The notes under the pieces were generated by a model, which had not been told where the DNA came from, did not search any database, and saw only the letters and a program-made list of their open reading frames with translations. Of a stretch of 64,000 bases of DNA, positions 45,891-55,144 are shown in pieces. The first letter of the stretch is position 1; each line of letters begins with the position of its first letter. This stretch comes from Balneolaceae bacterium (GTDB taxonomy: Bacteria > Bacteroidota > Rhodothermia > Balneolales > Balneolaceae). The stretch lies in the NCBI GenBank assembly GCA_007134695.1, contig SLKI01000008.1, positions 62,001-126,000 of the forward strand, written 5' to 3'. A program made the translations under genes and the position numbers.

Positions 45891-47876
45891 CTAATGTCGC
45901 AACTTTCTCAGAAGTAATACACTCATTGGGGGTAACTGCACGGTACCGCTGATAAATTCGATCGGTTTAACAGAGGCGAAACGGTTATTAACCAGTAACT
46001 CCCAGACCCCTGACGGAAGTGTTACCTCAAGCGGATGATGCTGTGTTGCATTGATGGTATAATAATAATTGTACAGGTCTCCGGCACTTCTGCCGTCGAT
46101 AAATGCGCATAGATGGAGTGGATCGCTGTAACGATCAAACTGAATAAATTGGGGGTCACTTTTCTTTAATGCATCAGACATGGTGCGAACCTGTATCATA
46201 CCGCGATAGAAGGTGAACAATTCTTTGTTGAGATCGACCTCCTCAAAAGCGATCCAGTTGGTTTCGTCATCCTTATTGTAACTGTTCTCGTCCATTCTTC
46301 CAGTTCGCTCCTCATGGATTGAGCTGCCGGCAATGATCTTGGATCTGGCAAACTCCTGCCCGCAATGAATCATCGCTATGCCAGGGGTAACCATCAGTGA
46401 AAAAATTCCCAGCTTGGCGATCTTCATCTCATCTTCTCGCAGTTTCAGATGCCCGGCATGGTCTTCAACTACCGGATTTTCTCCCTGATACCGGACAGCT
46501 ATACGGATAAAATCCCCAAGTGTATAACCGTCGTGGCTTTCGAGATAGTTGACGGCATGTTTCGAACTTTGAAACAGCCCGGATTCATCCTTTCTGATCG
46601 TTCCTCTGAACCAATTTTCAAGTTGATTTCTGTCGCTGTTGTGGTGCCAGTCGGAAAAGATGAATCCGCAGTGGCGGGTCGGGTCTGAACCTTTGATTCC
46701 GTTTCTGAACCGGTCGTTCCACGAAGACCAGCCGTGATTGGAGAATAGCCATGGTACGTATCGGCCTCCCCAGGGTTCGGCAATCAAAACGGTGTGCGGA
46801 TTAACCTGACGGGCGGTTTCCGATATAGCATCCCAGCTTTTTTCATCGATCAGCCCGGCCAGGTCGAATCGAAATCCGTCGATATGAAATTCCTCAATCC
46901 AGTAGCGTATCGAATCGACTATCAGCTTCTGAACGTGGGGATGCTCACTTTGGACCTCATTGCCGGTACCACTTCGATTCATCAGCTTGCCTTTTTCATC
47001 ACGGCGAAGAAAGATCTCCTTCATATGATGACAAAGAGGGTTGATGTCGAAAAGCGATGTATGATTATAGACCACATCCATGATGACGGCAATTCCTTCG
47101 CGATGCAGAGCTTTGACCAGGTCTTTCAGCTGACGGACCGCATCATCGCTTTGTCCGATCAGCTGATCCAGTCCCGCCGGCGAATCGACCGCATAGAGTG
47201 ATTCCGGAGCCATGAAAAAGGAGGTCATATAGCCCCAGTAATTTCGGGCATACGGGTTCCAGGTGTTGTGGAACCCTTCGGCGGTTTTTCTTTTCCAGGG
47301 TGGTTCGGGAGGCGGAAATTTCTGGAGCGGAAGGAACTCTACCGCATTGACTCCGAGTCGTTTGAGATAGGATATTCCTCCGGGGTGATCATTGTTAAGC
47401 CATCTGCGATAGATACTTTCATTCTGTTCTTGCGGCAGGGCGACCAGATCTTTGATATGCGTTTCGTAAATGACCAGGTCTCTCGGGTCGTCGATCCGGA
47501 TCTGCGAATCGCCTTCCCAATCGTAATGATTGTACCGGATCAGCGATTTTGCTTCTTGTCTGTAATGGTTGTAAACGGTTACATGCCGGCTGTAAGGGTC
47601 TGCGAATGGTTTGCCGGAATAGGGGGTATGCGGATTCTGATTCTTTGAATACCTCACCTTGTACTGATACCAGAGTCCTGAACAGTCACGAGGCAGCTCC
47701 AGCTGCCAGAGTTCGCCATCTTCCGATTCCATCCTGTGTTGTTCAGGAGTATCGGATTCAAATTTATCGTAGAGCAGGCAGACAGCACTTTTAATTCCCG
47801 GCATAAGCAGCCGAAAACAGGTACTCTCCTGACCGGATATACAGCCCAGTTCAGTGTCGGCGTGAGGGAACTTCAT
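45891..47876 (-). CDS. GH13 alpha-glucan-debranching enzyme, pullulanase/isoamylase-like
   Basis: Hydrolyses alpha-1,6 (and perhaps alpha-1,4) bonds in glycogen or starch. N-terminal CBM48/early-set domain (about 10-110), then the GH13 barrel: region I DVVYNHTS (267-274), region II GFRFDLAGL with nucleophile Asp338, region III IAEPWGG with acid/base Glu367, and region IV YLESHDG (about 447-453) with the transition-state Asp. The WNPYARNYWGY segment resembles the YNWGY motif of type I pullulanases, though not exactly. No signal peptide, so it is probably cytoplasmic and acts on glycogen. 661 aa. It ends 132 bp before the NSS gene start and begins 9 bp after metG. Confidence 0.9.
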   Translation of the reverse strand: MKFPHADTELGCISGQESTCFRLLMPGIKSAVCLLYDKFESDTPEQHRMESEDGELWQLELPRDCSGLWYQYKVRYSKNQNPHTPYSGKPFADPYSRHVTVYNHYRQEAKSLIRYNHYDWEGDSQIRIDDPRDLVIYETHIKDLVALPQEQNESIYRRWLNNDHPGGISYLKRLGVNAVEFLPLQKFPPPEPPWKRKTAEGFHNTWNPYARNYWGYMTSFFMAPESLYAVDSPAGLDQLIGQSDDAVRQLKDLVKALHREGIAVIMDVVYNHTSLFDINPLCHHMKEIFLRRDEKGKLMNRSGTGNEVQSEHPHVQKLIVDSIRYWIEEFHIDGFRFDLAGLIDEKSWDAISETARQVNPHTVLIAEPWGGRYVPWLFSNHGWSSWNDRFRNGIKGSDPTRHCGFIFSDWHHNSDRNQLENWFRGTIRKDESGLFQSSKHAVNYLESHDGYTLGDFIRIAVRYQGENPVVEDHAGHLKLREDEMKIAKLGIFSLMVTPGIAMIHCGQEFARSKIIAGSSIHEERTGRMDENSYNKDDETNWIAFEEVDLNKELFTFYRGMIQVRTMSDALKKSDPQFIQFDRYSDPLHLCAFIDGRSAGDLYNYYYTINATQHHPLEVTLPSGVWELLVNNRFASVKPIEFISGTVQLPPMSVLLLRKLRH

Positions 47877-47885
47877 ATCAGGAGA

Positions 47886-49934
47886 TTAGAAGATGGGTGA
47901 ACCGACTTCGGCATCAGTCGACAGAAACTGGAGCTTCCCGTCCTGTTCCTCAGCCATCAATACCATACCGTTACTCTCAATTCCCATCATCTTTTTGGGC
48001 TCAAGATTTGCAACTACACAGACTTTACGTCCGATCACTTCATCCGGATCATACTGCTTACGTATACCGGCAAGGATCGTACGGATTTCAAAACCCAGGT
48101 CGACGGTCAATTTGAGCAGTTTATCCGCTTTCGGGATCTCTTCGGCATTTGTGATCCGGCCGACTCTCAGATCGATTGCAGAAAACTTGTTGAAATCGGT
48201 ACGCTTTTTCAGCGGAGTATAGCTTTCTTCAGATTCGCTATCACCGGCTGCCTCTGCAGCTTCTGCCGCGCGTCTCTTCAACCTTTCAAGTTCCTTTTCA
48301 ATTACGTCATCTTCAATTTTAGTGAACAATATATCCCCGGAAGAGATCTTGCGGCCCGGCTCGATCATCGAGTCATCCAGATCGTTCCAGGCTGCTTCAC
48401 CTGAAATACCGAGCTGATCACGCAGAGTACTCATCTTGTTGGGAAGTACAGGTGTAAAAAGAATCGAGAGGGCAGCGGCGATCTGAACCGAGACATGAAG
48501 CGTATTGGCACAGGATTGCGGGTCCTCCTTTCTGGTTTTCCAGGGCTCGGTTTCTGTAAAATATTTATTACCGATGCGGGCCAAATTCATCGTTTCTGCA
48601 ATAGCCTCACGTAAACGGAATTTTTCATATGCCTTCCCGATCTTCTCTCCGGAGGTTTTGATCGACTTGAGAGCTCGTAAATCTTTTTCATTTGGATTCA
48701 CCAGGGGTGGGACCTTCCCGTCGAAAAAGCGTTCGGTAAATGATAAGGTTCGATAGAGAAAATTGCCGAGTATATCGGCCAGTTCGCTATTGACCCGAGT
48801 CTGAAAATCCTGCCAGGAAAAATCGGAATCTTTTGTCTCTGGCAGGGTTGTTCCCAGTACATACCTGAGAAGATCGGGTTCAAAATGTTCCAGATACTCC
48901 TCCAGCCAGACGGCCCACCCTTTGGAGGTCGAAAGTTTTCGTCCTTCAAGGTTTAAAAATTCATTCGCAGGGACATTTTCGGGCAGCACATAATCACCAT
49001 GCTTGAGCAGCATCAACGGAAACATAATACAGTGAAAAACAATGTTATCCTTTCCGATAAAGTGGATTAATTCAGTTTCATCATCCTGCCAGTAGGTTTT
49101 CCACAACTCCGGGTCACCCTGCTCTTCGGCCCACTCCTTGGTCGCCGAAATATACCCTATAGGGGCATCGAACCAGACATAGAGAACTTTGGTTCGGGCA
49201 CTCTCCAGGGGGACCGGTACACCCCACGACAGATCACGAGTTACTGCACGGTCGCTGAGGCCCTCTTTCAGCCAGCTCCGGCACTGGCCCAGAACATTGG
49301 GCTTCCAGTTTTTCCGGGAATCGATCCACTTCTCGATCTCGGGCTGCAGATCACCCAGCGGCAGATACCAGTGCTCGGTCTCTTTCAGTTCCGGTTTATT
49401 GCCGGTCAACGTACTTCTCGGCTCTTTCAGTTCGAGCGGGGAGAGAGAGCTGCCGCACCTTTCACACTGGTCGCCGTGAGCTTCTTCATAACCGCAAGAG
49501 GGGCAGGTCCCTTTTACATATCGGTCCGGGAGAAACATCCCGGTTTCCGGGTCACAAAGTTGTTTCTCCTTTTTTTTCCGGAAGATCCCTTTCTCATTGA
49601 GAGTGAGGAAAAACGCCTGCGAAGTTTTGTGATGAACCGGTGAGCTGGTACGGCCGTAATAATCGAAATCGATCCCGAATTCCCGAAAAACCTTTTTGTT
49701 GCGCTCGTGATATTCATCAACGATCTGTTTCGGAGAAACTCCCTTTTTGTCGGCTGTGATCGTGATGGGAACCCCATGTTCATCGGATCCGCAAATATGG
49801 ATCACATCGTCACCGCGAAGTCTGCGATATCGGGTATATAGGTCGGCGGGCAGATAGGCGCCTGCCAGATGTCCGAGATGAATCGGGCCGTTGGCATAGG
49901 GTAATGCAGAAGTGATCAGTGTACGTTTGCTCAT
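47886..49934 (-). CDS. metG: Methionyl-tRNA synthetase
   Basis: Charges tRNA(Met). HIGH-type motif HLGH in ANGPIHLGHLAGAYLPAD (about residues 13-31); a zinc-knuckle of the CxxC...CxxC type (TCPSCGYEEAHGDQCERCG); KMSKS-type loop KLSTSKGWAVW, the form common in Bacteroidetes-like MetRS. The C-terminal part (about 575-682) is an EMAP/Trbp111 tRNA-binding domain (FSAIDLRVGRI and PKKMMGIESNGMVL-like segments). 682 aa is the standard long dimeric form. It is 9 bp upstream of the pullulanase gene. Confidence 0.97.
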   Translation of the reverse strand: MSKRTLITSALPYANGPIHLGHLAGAYLPADLYTRYRRLRGDDVIHICGSDEHGVPITITADKKGVSPKQIVDEYHERNKKVFREFGIDFDYYGRTSSPVHHKTSQAFFLTLNEKGIFRKKKEKQLCDPETGMFLPDRYVKGTCPSCGYEEAHGDQCERCGSSLSPLELKEPRSTLTGNKPELKETEHWYLPLGDLQPEIEKWIDSRKNWKPNVLGQCRSWLKEGLSDRAVTRDLSWGVPVPLESARTKVLYVWFDAPIGYISATKEWAEEQGDPELWKTYWQDDETELIHFIGKDNIVFHCIMFPLMLLKHGDYVLPENVPANEFLNLEGRKLSTSKGWAVWLEEYLEHFEPDLLRYVLGTTLPETKDSDFSWQDFQTRVNSELADILGNFLYRTLSFTERFFDGKVPPLVNPNEKDLRALKSIKTSGEKIGKAYEKFRLREAIAETMNLARIGNKYFTETEPWKTRKEDPQSCANTLHVSVQIAAALSILFTPVLPNKMSTLRDQLGISGEAAWNDLDDSMIEPGRKISSGDILFTKIEDDVIEKELERLKRRAAEAAEAAGDSESEESYTPLKKRTDFNKFSAIDLRVGRITNAEEIPKADKLLKLTVDLGFEIRTILAGIRKQYDPDEVIGRKVCVVANLEPKKMMGIESNGMVLMAEEQDGKLQFLSTDAEVGSPIF

Positions 49935-50041
49935 CGATCAGATTTTCATTTTTCAGGTGTTCAAGTATAGGCAGATTTTAACTTTCTTCAACACGAGGCC
50001 GATCAACTCTGTTCGCCCGGCCTTCACTCCAGGAGTTCCGG

Positions 50042-50599
50042 CTACCTGGTATGATTTGATTCAAATTTTTCGAGTAGTGCATAGAGTGCAATTCCTGCTG
50101 CTACCGATACGTTGAGCGAGTGTTTTTCGCCGAACTGTGGAATCTCAACAGCCGAATCGGCCAGTCGAAGCAGCTCTTCATCTACCCCGGTCACTTCATT
50201 ACCGATCAACAGGCAGACTTTACTTCCACCAGGTTCAATTTCCGTCAGCATTCGGCTTTGATGTGTCTGTTCAAGGGCCCAGATTTCAAAGCCGGAGGCT
50301 TTCAACTGCTGAATCTCTTCGGCCGGCTTCTCGACTGAATGCCAGCGAACACTTTCTTCGGATCCCAGGGCGGTTTTACTGATTTCGGCCCGGGGCGGTC
50401 TGGGAGTGTAGCCGGAGAGCCACAATTCACCAATTCCAAATCCATCGGCTGATCTGAAGAGGGCGCCAACATTATGGAGGCTTCGTATATTGTGTGCCAT
50501 CAAGATCACTCGCTCACCCAGAGGGGAGGTCCTGCGCCGATTTAGAGCAAGGATTTCTCGTGTGGACCTCTTTTCAAATTTCATGTCCGGATTTTTCAA
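50042..50599 (-). CDS. TrmH/SpoU-family RNA methyltransferase
   Basis: A SAM-dependent rRNA or tRNA 2'-O-methyltransferase with a knotted SPOUT fold. Motif 1: NVGALFRSADGFG (about residues 42-54). Motif 2: LLIGNEVTGVDEE (about 133-145). Motif 3: SLNVSVAAGIALY (about 163-175). The 185-aa length is the short, single-domain form (TrmL/TrmH-like). Target unknown. Divergent from greA across a 119-bp gap. Confidence 0.92.
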   Translation of the reverse strand: MKNPDMKFEKRSTREILALNRRRTSPLGERVILMAHNIRSLHNVGALFRSADGFGIGELWLSGYTPRPPRAEISKTALGSEESVRWHSVEKPAEEIQQLKASGFEIWALEQTHQSRMLTEIEPGGSKVCLLIGNEVTGVDEELLRLADSAVEIPQFGEKHSLNVSVAAGIALYALLEKFESNHTR

Positions 50600-50718
50600 C
50601 TCTGCGGTTGGTTAACACTTGTGAACATCCTATTTTTACGCCGTTCGGAACTTGATGAAAAAGTTAATGAAATATAAGGCGAACGTTTAGTACAGATTGA
50701 AGAGGTGGCAGACTATTT

Positions 50719-51189
50719 ATGCGAAAAAATTATCTATCCAGAGAAGGGTATGAAAAACTGGAAGCCGAACTGAAGGATCTGAAGTCGAGAGGGCGCAAAG
50801 AGATCGCCGAAGAGATTTCTGAAGCGCGGGCCAAAGGCGATCTGAGTGAAAATGCCGAGTATGATGCGGCAAAAGAAGCGCAAGGAATGCTTGAAAAGCG
50901 TATTGCAGAACTGGAAAATACGCTGGCAAAAGCGAGCATTATTGATGACAAGAATATCGACTCATCCAAGGCCTACCTGCTGTCGACAGTAACGATCTAC
51001 AACCACAAAACGGAGAAAGAAACCTCCTACACACTGGTTAACAAAGAGGAGGCCGATTTTAAAGCGGGTAAGATCTCGATCGATTCACCGATCGGGAAAG
51101 CTATACTCGGAACTTCCGAAGGAGATGTGGTCGACGTGGAAGTGCCTGCAGGAAAGATGAAAATTGAAATCAAAAACATAACACGCTAA
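50719..51189 (+). CDS. greA: Transcription elongation factor GreA
   Basis: Stimulates RNA polymerase to cleave backtracked transcripts. N-terminal coiled coil (REGYEKLEAELKDLKSRGRKEIAEEISEARAKGDLSENAEY and AAKEAQGMLEKRIAELE), with the acidic tip residues in DLSENAEY, and C-terminal FKBP-like domain (SPIGKAILGTSEGDVVDVEVPAGKMKIEI). Length 156 aa normal. It heads a long tightly spaced plus-strand run (4 bp to ugd). Confidence 0.97.
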   Translation: MRKNYLSREGYEKLEAELKDLKSRGRKEIAEEISEARAKGDLSENAEYDAAKEAQGMLEKRIAELENTLAKASIIDDKNIDSSKAYLLSTVTIYNHKTEKETSYTLVNKEEADFKAGKISIDSPIGKAILGTSEGDVVDVEVPAGKMKIEIKNITR

Positions 51190-51193
51190 TCGA

Positions 51194-52528
51194 ATGAACC
51201 TGGCTGTAATCGGTACAGGATATGTCGGTCTTGTTGCAGGAACCTGCTTCGCCGACAGTGGTAACAACGTCGTTTGTGTCGACATCGATAAGAAGAAGGT
51301 AAACCAGCTGAAGAAGGGAAAAATTCCCATCTATGAGCCGGGCCTGAACAGGGTATTCGACCGGGCGATCAGAGAGAAGAGGCTTCACTTTACAACCGAC
51401 CTTGAGTCGGCCGTCGAGCAGGCGGAGATCATCTTTCTGGCTCTGCCGACTCCGCCCGGTGCCAACGGGGAGGCGGACCTTTCTGCAGTACTTAAGGTGT
51501 CGGAACAACTTGGCGAACTTTTCGACAAATATGGGACCTACAAGATCGTCGTCAATAAAAGCACCGTCCCTGTCGGTACCGCCGATAAGGTGAAAAAGAA
51601 GATTGCGGAAAAAACCGATGTCGAATTTGATGTCGTCTCCAACCCGGAATTCCTTCGGGAAGGCGCAGCTGTGGAAGATTTTATGAAGCCGGAAAGGGTT
51701 GTGATCGGTACTTCCAGTGATCGCGCAGCGGAAAAGATGAAAACGCTCTATGAACCGTTTGTTCGCAGCGGCAATCCGATTCTTGTGATGGACGAGAAGA
51801 GCTCCGAGATGACGAAATATGCGGCCAATGCGATGCTGGCTACGAAGATTACTTTCATGAACGAAGTTGCCAACATCTGTGAACGTGTCGGCGCCAATGT
51901 CGATAATGTACGGATCGGTGTGGGAACCGATAGCCGTATCGGGAAACGGTTTCTGTTTGCCGGAATCGGATATGGCGGCAGCTGCTTTCCCAAGGATGTC
52001 CAGGCCATTCACTACACAGCCGCACAAAACGACTATGAGTTTAAAATCCTGGACTCCGTTATGAAGGTCAACGAACGGCAGAAGTTGTCGATCGTCGAAA
52101 AGATCAAAACCTATTTTAACGGTGAGGTCGAGGGGAAAACCTTCGGTATCTGGGGTTTGAGCTTCAAACCGGAAACCGATGACGTGCGAGAAGCTCCTTC
52201 GCTCTATATTACCCGGTCACTTGCAAAACTGGGCGCCAGGATGAAAGCCTACGATCCGGAAGCGATGGAGACGTTTCAGGAATCAGTCGAAAAAGAGACG
52301 CTCAGCATGATCGAATTTGTGGAAGACCAGGATCAGGCGATCGACGGCGTCGACGCTCTTGTGATCTGCACCGAGTGGAATGAATTTCGCCGGCCCGATA
52401 TCGACAAATTTGCACGAATGATGAAAGAGCCGCTTATTTTTGATGGCCGCAATCTCTATGACCTCCAACGGGCTGCAGATCACAACCTGAAGTATATCAG
52501 TGTCGGCAGGCCCTCCGTAAACGTCTGA
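51194..52528 (+). CDS. ugd: UDP-glucose 6-dehydrogenase
   Basis: Oxidises UDP-glucose to UDP-glucuronate with two NAD+. N-terminal NAD fold GTGYVGLVAGTCFA (about 7-20). The catalytic Cys264 is in GYGGSCFPKDV. Other motifs: VVSNPEFLREGAAVEDF and FGIWGLSFKPETDDVREAPS. Length 444 aa. The next gene (5-bp gap) converts UDP-glucuronate to UDP-xylose, so the pair forms a UDP-xylose route for exopolysaccharide or glycan modification. Confidence 0.96.
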   Translation: MNLAVIGTGYVGLVAGTCFADSGNNVVCVDIDKKKVNQLKKGKIPIYEPGLNRVFDRAIREKRLHFTTDLESAVEQAEIIFLALPTPPGANGEADLSAVLKVSEQLGELFDKYGTYKIVVNKSTVPVGTADKVKKKIAEKTDVEFDVVSNPEFLREGAAVEDFMKPERVVIGTSSDRAAEKMKTLYEPFVRSGNPILVMDEKSSEMTKYAANAMLATKITFMNEVANICERVGANVDNVRIGVGTDSRIGKRFLFAGIGYGGSCFPKDVQAIHYTAAQNDYEFKILDSVMKVNERQKLSIVEKIKTYFNGEVEGKTFGIWGLSFKPETDDVREAPSLYITRSLAKLGARMKAYDPEAMETFQESVEKETLSMIEFVEDQDQAIDGVDALVICTEWNEFRRPDIDKFARMMKEPLIFDGRNLYDLQRAADHNLKYISVGRPSVNV

Positions 52529-52533
52529 CTTGA

Positions 52534-53481
52534 ATGTCCGAAAAACGTGCATTGATCACCGGCGGAGCAGGATTTCTTGGATCACACCTCTGCGATCGCC
52601 TGCTCGATGAGGGTTACGAGGTGATCTGTATGGATAACCTTCTGACCGGTTCTACGTCCAATATTGAACACCTTTTCAGCCGGCCGGGTTTTCAGTTTAT
52701 CGAGCACGATGTGACCAATTTCATCTATGTCAAAGGGCCGCTCGGCCTGATTTTGCATTTCGCTTCTCCTGCTTCACCGAATGACTATCTCAATATGCCG
52801 ATTCAGACGCTGAAAGTCGGCTCGCTTGGGACCCACAAGGCACTCGGCCTGGCTAAAGAGAAAGATGCCAGATTTTTATTGGCATCAACCAGCGAGGTGT
52901 ATGGAGATCCCGGGGTACATCCGCAGCCCGAAACCTATTGGGGGAATGTCAATCCGATCGGAATACGAGGTGTCTACGACGAAGCCAAAAGATTTGCCGA
53001 AGCGATGACGATGGCCTACCACCGATATCACGGAGTGGAGACCCGGATTGCCCGCATTTTCAATACATACGGCCCCCGCATGAGGCTTGAGGATGGAAGA
53101 GCGCTCCCAACCTTTATGACGCAGGCGCTATGTGGTGAAGATCTCACAGTCTATGGCGACGGATTACAATCCAGGTCTTTCACCTATGTGGACGACCTTG
53201 TCGAAGGGATATTCAGGCTGTTGATGAGCGATTATCGCAAACCGGTCAATATCGGGAACCCGGAGGAGGTCACAATTCTGGAATTTGCTAAAGAGATTAT
53301 CGAATTGACCGGCTCCAAAAGCAATATTGTTCACAAAGAACTCCCGGCAGACGATCCCAAAGTGCGAAAACCGGATATTACTAAAGCCAGAGAAATTCTC
53401 GACTGGAGCCCGAAAGTAGATCGGAGCGAGGGACTTAAAAAAGCCCTGGACTATTTCCGGGAAGTTCTCGATAAAAATTGA
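52534..53481 (+). CDS. UDP-glucuronate decarboxylase (UDP-xylose synthase)
   Basis: A short-chain dehydrogenase/reductase making UDP-xylose from UDP-glucuronate. Rossmann motif [14 protein letters not shown] (10-23); catalytic Ser/Tyr/Lys with STSEVYG and Tyr148/Lys152 in [10 protein letters not shown]; and the family-typical [17 protein letters not shown] and [14 protein letters not shown]. 315 aa is the usual short UXS. Its neighbour ugd supplies the substrate. A related 4,6-dehydratase is less likely because of the UXS-like [11 protein letters not shown] end. Confidence 0.92.
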   Translation: MSEKRALITGGAGFLGSHLCDRLLDEGYEVICMDNLLTGSTSNIEHLFSRPGFQFIEHDVTNFIYVKGPLGLILHFASPASPNDYLNMPIQTLKVGSLGTHKALGLAKEKDARFLLASTSEVYGDPGVHPQPETYWGNVNPIGIRGVYDEAKRFAEAMTMAYHRYHGVETRIARIFNTYGPRMRLEDGRALPTFMTQALCGEDLTVYGDGLQSRSFTYVDDLVEGIFRLLMSDYRKPVNIGNPEEVTILEFAKEIIELTGSKSNIVHKELPADDPKVRKPDITKAREILDWSPKVDRSEGLKKALDYFREVLDKN

Positions 53482-53487
53482 AGTGAG

Positions 53488-53958
53488 ATGAACAGCGAAA
53501 ATAAACGGCTGATCGATCTCTATCCATACCGTATCAACCGGAATCTGCCGGAATTTCTCTTGCTGAGACGGGCTTCCGGCAAAATCTACAGCGATCAATG
53601 GCGCATGGTGGGGGGCAAATGCAAAACCGGTGAGACGCGGTCAGAGGCTGCGCTTCGGGAGCTGCAAGAGGAGACCGGCCTGCTGCCATCCCTTTTCTGG
53701 TGTGTACCCACCATCAACCATTTTTATGAACCGCAAAGTGATGCGATCCATCTGATCCCGGCTTTTGCCGCCGAAATAGAGAGAGGAATGCAGATTGAAC
53801 TGGATGATGAACATGTTGAGTTTGGCTGGTTCTCATTGGAAGAAGCGGAATCCAGAGTCATTTGGCCGGAACAAAAAAGGATCATAGCTTGTATTTCCCG
53901 AATCATCAGAGAAGGCCATATTGCGAAAGATTGGATTATCGACACGCAACATATCTGA
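53488..53958 (+). CDS. Nudix hydrolase
   Basis: A nucleoside-diphosphate-X hydrolase of 156 aa with a perfect Nudix box (residues 43-65): G43, E49, R57, E58, E61, E62 and G64 all in place. Substrate undetermined; similarity to NTP or dihydroneopterin-triphosphate pyrophosphatases is only general. It begins 6 bp after the UXS gene. Its 3' end overlaps the start of the barrel gene. Confidence 0.93.
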   Translation: MNSENKRLIDLYPYRINRNLPEFLLLRRASGKIYSDQWRMVGGKCKTGETRSEAALRELQEETGLLPSLFWCVPTINHFYEPQSDAIHLIPAFAAEIERGMQIELDDEHVEFGWFSLEEAESRVIWPEQKRIIACISRIIREGHIAKDWIIDTQHI

Positions 53959-55142
53959 TTGCTATCTTTTATCTGCTTTTTCCCGGCACCCTTGCCGCCC
54001 AGCAAGACGACTCTTCGTACGATCTTTTTTTGCGGCCCGATCTATGGTACAACCGCGTAGATGGGGTGCGAATCGGTTCGATCGCGGAAGGGAGAGTGGC
54101 AGGAAGCGGCCATGAAGGAAGGCACCGCATCGATGCTGCTTTCTGGGTTGGAACACGCTGGCCCGACCTGCCCGTCTCTTACCGCTTTCGATACACGGAA
54201 CCTCTGAGCCGTTCGGCCGAAGGAAATGAATTTGCCGCCGGGGCCTTCAGCAGGATTCTCGAAGGTTTTCAGTCTCACGGTCTGCTACTCTCCAGGAGAT
54301 GGCAAATGGGCGAAGATTACCTCTCCTATTGGGAAGGGGTGATCGGATTTCGATTTCAGTACCGATTCGACCTGAACTATACACTTTTTCCGGAATTGTG
54401 GAGTGACGAATGGCACAAGATACTCTTTACCCGCCTGGAACATCGGCATTTCAACCGTGCCGGCCGATTTTCAATAGATAAAGATCTCCGTTTCAGCCCG
54501 GGAGAAACTTCTTTTCTGAATGGAGAGCTTTCGATAACCCAGCAAGCAGTACTTCCGGCAGGATTCGGCATATTGATACGCCTGTTCGGCACCTATTCGA
54601 CCGGAAACACGCCTCCGGAGTATCTTCATTTACTCAGCAACGGCAATGAAATCGGAACGTTAGAGAGCCGCCTGACCCGTTCGAGGGGAACATTACCCAG
54701 CCGCTGGGTAGAGGATGGCTGGATCCACCGGGCGGGCGGATCGAATCTTCGCGGTTATACTTCGTTCGATCTTGAAGGGTTACAAATGGACACTGCAGTT
54801 CTTCATAGAAAAGCAGCAGCCGTTAACATCGAGCTGGAAATTCCCAATCCGTTGCAGCATCAATTGAATCAAAATCCATACACACGAGATTTTCTTACTT
54901 TGCGAACCTATCTGTTTGGCGATATGGCTGCAGCAGACGATAATTCGGCGGGGGAGGGGAGCCTCAACCGGGCAAATGCAGGTGTCGGAATTCAACTTGC
55001 CGTCAATATTGCCGATTATCTCGGAAAACCCCGCGGGTTTTCATTGCGATATGAAGCTCCTTTTTGGCTTTCCGATCCGGGTGAAGATCCATCCTGGAAA
55101 TGGCGACATCTATTGGGAATTGGAGCTATATTTCCATTATAA
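53931..55142 (+). CDS. Outer-membrane beta-barrel protein (Omp85-like C-terminal barrel)
   Basis: An exported protein of about 403 aa if translation begins at the TTG 53931-53933. That gives a good signal peptide (HATYLIAIFYLLFPGTLAAQQ) right after the Nudix overlap. The in-frame ATG at 53862 would lie inside the Nudix gene and precede the signal with 23 irrelevant residues. The mature protein is rich in alternating aromatic/hydrophobic strands, has the LRGY motif in HRAGGSNLRGYTSFDL (typical of the Omp85/D15 barrel), and ends in GIGAIFPL, a barrel-type C-terminus. No POTRA domain is seen. Function uncertain; it is co-encoded with the lipoprotein that follows (2-bp gap). Confidence 0.7.
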   Translation: MDYRHATYLIAIFYLLFPGTLAAQQDDSSYDLFLRPDLWYNRVDGVRIGSIAEGRVAGSGHEGRHRIDAAFWVGTRWPDLPVSYRFRYTEPLSRSAEGNEFAAGAFSRILEGFQSHGLLLSRRWQMGEDYLSYWEGVIGFRFQYRFDLNYTLFPELWSDEWHKILFTRLEHRHFNRAGRFSIDKDLRFSPGETSFLNGELSITQQAVLPAGFGILIRLFGTYSTGNTPPEYLHLLSNGNEIGTLESRLTRSRGTLPSRWVEDGWIHRAGGSNLRGYTSFDLEGLQMDTAVLHRKAAAVNIELEIPNPLQHQLNQNPYTRDFLTLRTYLFGDMAAADDNSAGEGSLNRANAGVGIQLAVNIADYLGKPRGFSLRYEAPFWLSDPGEDPSWKWRHLLGIGAIFPL

Positions 55143-55144
55143 TC

